A stretch of DNA of 8,446 bases from DATDAW01 sp036524675 (GTDB taxonomy: Bacteria > Verrucomicrobiota > Verrucomicrobiia > Chthoniobacterales > DASVRZ01), in the NCBI GenBank assembly GCA_036524675.1, contig DATDBU010000018.1:1-8446 (forward strand), read 5' to 3'. Below the pieces are notes generated by a model. The model worked only from the letters and a program-made list of their open reading frames with translations, was not told where the DNA came from and ran no database searches. The stretch's first letter is position 1. Every line of letters begins with the position of its first letter. The translations under genes and the position numbers were made by a program. Shown here in pieces: positions 6,055 to 8,446 of this stretch.

Positions 6055-6090
6055 TTGACACGAATCTTCGTCTGATCTTAAAATTTTAAG
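6055..6090 (+). promoter_or_regulatory. Probable sigma-70 type promoter of the ABC transporter operon, with overlapping palindromes
   Basis: A perfect -35 box, TTGACA (6055-6060), lies 18 bp before a one-mismatch -10 box, TAAAAT (6079-6084), about 77 bp before the first permease start. Two symmetric elements overlap it: ACGAA-TC-TTCGT (6060-6071) in the spacer and the perfect 14-bp palindrome CTTAAAATTTTAAG (6077-6090) on the -10 box. Both are placed where a repressor would exclude RNA polymerase. Confidence 0.65.
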
Positions 6091-6109
6091 GCTGAGTGTC
6101 TTGTGATTA

Positions 6110-6125
6110 GGCTAAGCACTAAGCC
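6110..6125. repeat. Short CTAAGC tandem repeat in the permease leader
   Basis: CTAAGC occurs twice, 7 bp apart, at 6112-6117 and 6119-6124, inside GGCTAAGCACTAAGCC, which is also an imperfect 16-bp palindrome (6 of 8 pairs). It lies downstream of the -10 box in the untranslated leader and might be a regulator site; nothing further can be read from it. Confidence 0.35.
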
Positions 6126-6160
6126 AAAGACTAACCCCCAGCGTAACCGTTGAGCAGCTT

Positions 6161-7075
6161 ATGAACGCAATACAAAGCATTGGGAAACGGCTGCGAGACT
6201 TTTCACAGTCCGGCCAACTTACGACATGCCTAATCTTTTTGCCGCCGGCGCTTCTCCTCTTTACGGTGTTCGTTACCTTGCCCGTGCTGGAAGCGAGCTA
6301 CTACGGCTTCTTCAATTGGAACGGTTACGGTCCGCCGACGAAATGGATCAATTTTGGGAACTACACTCGCGCTCTGAGCGACCCGATTTTCCACAATGCC
6401 TTGTTCAACAACCTGCTTGTTATCCTTGTCTCGGCCATTATTCAAGTCCCTCTCGCGCTGAGCGTGGCCCTATTGATTTCAGACCGGACGAGGTCGAGCG
6501 TGGTTTTTCGAGCCATCTATTTCATGCCCTATATTCTTGGGGAGGTAGCGGCAGGGTTGATCTGGCGTTACATGTATGACGGCAACTACGGTGTGGTGGC
6601 CGTGATTTACGGCTGGTTCGGCCTGGAGGCGCCGCAGGTGCTGGCCGAGAAGGGGTGGGCGATGGCAGCGCTCCTGGTGGTCGTCATTTGGAAATATTTC
6701 GGATTTCACATGGCGCTTTTCGTTGCTGGCCGGCAAAGCGTCTCGAATGAAGTTCTTGAGGCCGCCCAGATCGACGGAGCAAGCCGCTGGCAATCGACGC
6801 TCCACGTGGTCCTGCCGATGATGCGCCCTGTGGTGGTGCTTTCGCTCTTCTTCAGCATCCTGGGTTCGCTGCAGTTTTTTGACATGATCATTCCCTTGAC
6901 TGACGGCGGCCCGTCGAATTCGACTCACTCGGCCGTGTCATACCTGTATACCTTTGGAATCAAGCGCATGAGGGTCGGCTACGGCAGTGCCGTCGGGGTG
7001 ATCCTTTTCATCATCTGCGTGCTGGTGATGGTATTCTACAAGCGGCTGTTCATGCGCGAATCGGAGGAACGTTAA
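6161..7075 (+). CDS. CUT1-family sugar ABC transporter permease (MalF/UgpA type)
   Basis: This is a 304-residue inner-membrane protein with about six hydrophobic spans; the first runs from about residue 22 to 45 and the last is near the C-terminus, ending in a short basic tail. The cytoplasmic EAA loop that docks the ATPase is at residues 200-208, EAAQIDGAS, followed by W-x-S-T-L-x-V-V-L-P-M-M-R-P, the standard permease signature. The N-terminal MalF-type opening (FLPPALLLFTVFVTLPVLEASYYGFFNW) and periplasmic LTDGGPSNST identify the first of two CUT1 permeases, which form the heterodimeric channel for oligosaccharides or polyol-like solutes. Start at ATG 6161 has only a weak ribosome site (GAGCAG), but no better in-frame start is seen. 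The next permease follows after three bases. The ATP-binding partner is not in this window, and may lie downstream or be shared. Confidence 0.92.
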   Translation: MNAIQSIGKRLRDFSQSGQLTTCLIFLPPALLLFTVFVTLPVLEASYYGFFNWNGYGPPTKWINFGNYTRALSDPIFHNALFNNLLVILVSAIIQVPLALSVALLISDRTRSSVVFRAIYFMPYILGEVAAGLIWRYMYDGNYGVVAVIYGWFGLEAPQVLAEKGWAMAALLVVVIWKYFGFHMALFVAGRQSVSNEVLEAAQIDGASRWQSTLHVVLPMMRPVVVLSLFFSILGSLQFFDMIIPLTDGGPSNSTHSAVSYLYTFGIKRMRVGYGSAVGVILFIICVLVMVFYKRLFMRESEER

Positions 7076-7078
7076 GTT

Positions 7079-7909
7079 ATGGACAATCGTGGAGGTCTTT
7101 TTCGCTATTACCGCCTGCTGTTGCTGTTCCTGCTCGCGGGACCAACCCTGCTGCCCCTTTGGGCCACTGTGATCGGTGGTTTCAAGACGACGGGTGACCT
7201 GCGCACCAACGCATTTGGACTGCCGCGGGAATGGATCGTCGACAATTACGTCGAGATCGCCACAAGCGCCCGCTTCTGGCAGATGCTCGGAAACTCGGCG
7301 TTCATAGCCTTTGTGAGCACATTCCTGACTGTTCTCGTGAGCTCGATGGCGGCATACACGATTTCCCACATGCGGTTTGCGGGCAGGAAATGGATTAGCA
7401 ACTATCTCGCGCTCGGTCTGACGTTTCCCTTCGCGACGGCCGTATTGCCCGTCTTCATCCGTGTGCGTGATTTGGGACTGCTTGACACGTACTGGGGAGT
7501 GATCCTCCCGCAAGTAGCCTTCAACCTGGGCTTCGCCGTTGTCATCTTGCATGGCTTTTTTTCGCAGCTGCCAAGAGAGCTGCTCGAGGCAGCAGTCGTC
7601 GACGGTTGCAGCTACACTCGCTTCTTCTGGCAGATCACGCTGCCCTTGTCCCGGCCGGTTCTGGCCACAGTAGGGGTTCTGGCGCTGGTCGGAAGCTGGA
7701 ACGCGTTCCTGTTGCCCCTCGTGATGATTAACAGCGAATCGATTTACCCCTGGCCATTGGGAATCATGCAATACCAAGGCCAATATGGTACGGACTGGGG
7801 CAAGGTGCTCGCTTACATCAGCCTCACGCTGGCTCCGGCGATCGTTTTCTACCTCATGGCCCAAAAACATATCATCGCGGGCCTGACTTCCGGCGCGGTC
7901 AAGGGATAG
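7079..7909 (+). CDS. CUT1-family sugar ABC transporter permease (MalG/UgpE type)
   Basis: The 276-residue protein is the second half of the permease pair. It has about six membrane spans, beginning with a hydrophobic segment at about residues 12-30, the family feature G-G-F-K-T just after it, and MalG-type MAAYTISHMRF in the second span. The EAA loop is at residues 170-178, EAAVVDGCS, followed by Y-T-R-F-F-W-Q-I-T-L-P-L-S-R-P; Cys stands where Ala or Gly is usual, a mild variant. The C-terminus IIAGLTSGAVKG is the typical MalG end that contacts the ATPase. GGAGG at 7064-7068, inside the end of the upstream permease gene, is the likely ribosome site, so the two are co-translated from one transcript and spaced by three bases. 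Together they would import the sugar delivered by the binding protein encoded next. Confidence 0.93.
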   Translation: MDNRGGLFRYYRLLLLFLLAGPTLLPLWATVIGGFKTTGDLRTNAFGLPREWIVDNYVEIATSARFWQMLGNSAFIAFVSTFLTVLVSSMAAYTISHMRFAGRKWISNYLALGLTFPFATAVLPVFIRVRDLGLLDTYWGVILPQVAFNLGFAVVILHGFFSQLPRELLEAAVVDGCSYTRFFWQITLPLSRPVLATVGVLALVGSWNAFLLPLVMINSESIYPWPLGIMQYQGQYGTDWGKVLAYISLTLAPAIVFYLMAQKHIIAGLTSGAVKG

Positions 7910-7949
7910 CACTGCTCCTTGTCAAGATGCACCGAGAAAGATATCGCTC

Positions 7950-7968
7950 GATCGAAGGGGTGTCGATC
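7950..7968. repeat. Inverted repeat after the second permease gene
   Basis: GATCGA (7950-7955) and TCGATC (7963-7968) form a 6-bp stem around a 7-nt loop, 41 bases after the permease stop. No T-run follows, so it is at best a weak terminator or a stabilising 3' stem. Confidence 0.35.
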
Positions 7969-8014
7969 ATCGCGGCGCGGCGACTGGTGGGGTCCATGTC
8001 ATGGAGGCGGAAGC

Positions 8015-8034
8015 AGGATGCCTGCGAGCATCCT
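8015..8034. repeat. Hairpin between permease and binding-protein genes
   Basis: AGGATGC (8015-8021) and GCATCCT (8028-8034) make a perfect 7-bp stem with a 6-nt loop. It ends on the first base of the -35 box candidate at 8034-8039, so it could be an operator on DNA, or an RNA stem that lets binding-protein and permease transcripts be set at different levels. No T-run is present to make it an intrinsic terminator. Confidence 0.45.
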
Positions 8035-8063
8035 TGTCAGGAGCGTGCTTGTCAGTTTATCAT
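8034..8063 (+). promoter_or_regulatory. Candidate promoter of the binding-protein gene
   Basis: TTGTCA (8034-8039) and TATCAT (8058-8063) are one mismatch each from the -35 and -10 consensus, spaced 18 bp, and lie 105 bp before the start at 8169. CTTGTCAG is repeated 15 bp apart at 8033-8040 and 8048-8055, and CTTGTCA also appears at 7918-7924, which could be regulator half-sites. Separate control of the binding protein would make sense because it is needed in excess over the permeases. Confidence 0.5.
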
Positions 8064-8168
8064 ACTGCGCAGCCCGAAGTCCTTAGGCGTACACCGAATC
8101 TCAATCCCCCAAAACCGCAAACGCAACGATGCGACAGGATTTCGCATCTTCATCATAGAATCAACCTC

Positions 8169-8446
8169 ATGAAACTCACACTATCCTTAGTTTGTGCCCT
8201 GTTAGGACTGCTTAGTTCGTCCGTGCGGGCAGAAACCGTCGTCAGAATCCTTCATCTTCAAACGAACCCCAAGATCCTGACCATCTGGCAGGAGGCTGCC
8301 AAGCAATACGAAAGTGCAAACCCTGGCGTGAAGGTCCAGTTCAACTATTTGGAGAACGAGGCGTTCAAGGCCAAGTTGCCTACCCTTCTTCAATCCAAGG
8401 ACCGTCCCAGCGCTTTCCACAGTTGGGGCGGCGGCGTCATGCATGA
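8169..8446 (+). CDS. Extracellular sugar-binding protein of the ABC transporter, N-terminal part
   Basis: The frame begins at ATG 8169 and is open to the end of the window, giving 92 codons of a gene that continues beyond. Residues 1-21 are a Sec signal peptide: Lys at position 2, a hydrophobic core LSLVCALLGLL, and a V-R-A cleavage site before ETV, so the mature protein is periplasmic. The mature part begins with a strand (VVRILH) and then has IWQEAAKQYESANPGVKVQF, the classic family 1 solute-binding-protein pattern where helix one is followed by A-N-P-G-V-K-V. F66-KAKLPTLLQS continues the family pattern. It would capture the sugar and hand it to the two permeases upstream. Coming after, rather than before, the permeases is less usual for CUT1 loci. 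There is no clear Shine-Dalgarno sequence in front of this start, which is fixed mainly by the signal peptide. Confidence 0.88.
   Translation, partial: MKLTLSLVCALLGLLSSSVRAETVVRILHLQTNPKILTIWQEAAKQYESANPGVKVQFNYLENEAFKAKLPTLLQSKDRPSAFHSWGGGVMH

Larger units (their letters stand above)
5846..6160. other. Gap between dehydrogenase and permease genes
   Basis: These 315 bases carry no gene that can be supported. ACGAATCTTC occurs twice, at 5856-5865 directly after the dehydrogenase stop and at 6060-6069 inside the permease promoter. The stretch from about 6050 to 6125 is dense with promoter and operator-like signals. No obvious intrinsic terminator follows the dehydrogenase gene, so read-through into the permeases is possible. 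Confidence 0.6.

Noticed and set aside
6938..7912. Long minus-strand frame of 324 codons opposite the permeases
   Set aside because: Its translation is highly charged and rich in Gln, His and Arg, as expected from reading membrane-protein codons backwards.
7927..8172. Plus-strand frame of 81 codons between the second permease and the binding protein
   Set aside because: It overlaps the candidate promoter and both hairpins, ends inside the binding-protein start, and has no recognisable features.

Overview
The window looks like chromosomal or megaplasmid DNA of an alphaproteobacterium, most likely a rhizobial or Agrobacterium-like member of the Hyphomicrobiales. This rests on moderate-to-high GC codon usage, the style of the sugar genes (GH3 glucosidase, AraC regulator, IolE-like TIM barrel, Gfo/Idh dehydrogenase, CUT1 ABC transporter) and short, TTGACA-type promoters. 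The genus cannot be fixed from the sequence alone. All recognised genes are on the + strand.

Layout: (1) 1-486 is the C-terminal end of a GH3 beta-glucosidase-type protein with its fibronectin-III-like domain. (2) 487-854 is a gene-free stretch with tandem GC hairpins and then an AT-rich regulatory region carrying two palindromic operators. (3) 855-2322 is a three-gene, ATGA-overlapped operon, hipB-hipS-hipT, a tripartite HipBST-type toxin-antitoxin system: a small HTH repressor, a free-standing HipA N-subdomain protein, and a shortened HipA-like Ser/Thr kinase. (4) 2323-2718 is a spacer leading to an AraC-family regulator (2719-3603). (5) 3753-4652 is an IolE-like sugar isomerase/epimerase-family TIM barrel, followed 32 bp later by a Gfo/Idh/MocA NAD(P)-dependent dehydrogenase (4685-5845). 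(6) After a 315-bp regulatory gap with a good promoter come two CUT1 permeases (6161-7075 and 7079-7909). (7) After a 259-bp gap with another candidate promoter comes the start of the periplasmic sugar-binding protein (8169 to the window end).

Taken together, the flanks read as one carbohydrate utilisation locus. A binding protein and two permeases import an oligosaccharide or sugar derivative, the GH3 enzyme would cleave a glucoside, and the dehydrogenase and TIM-barrel protein would oxidise and isomerise or eliminate the product. The AraC protein is the obvious local regulator. The transporter ATPase is not in the window. The hipBST operon sits between the GH3 gene and the rest as a self-contained cassette with its own operators, which fits an acquired module.

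The points most worth following up are the hipBST operon and its double operator, the residue differences in HipS and HipT at positions known to matter in the E. coli system, and a recurring motif of the form GTCRGACGAATSTTC near the starts of the sugar transcription units.
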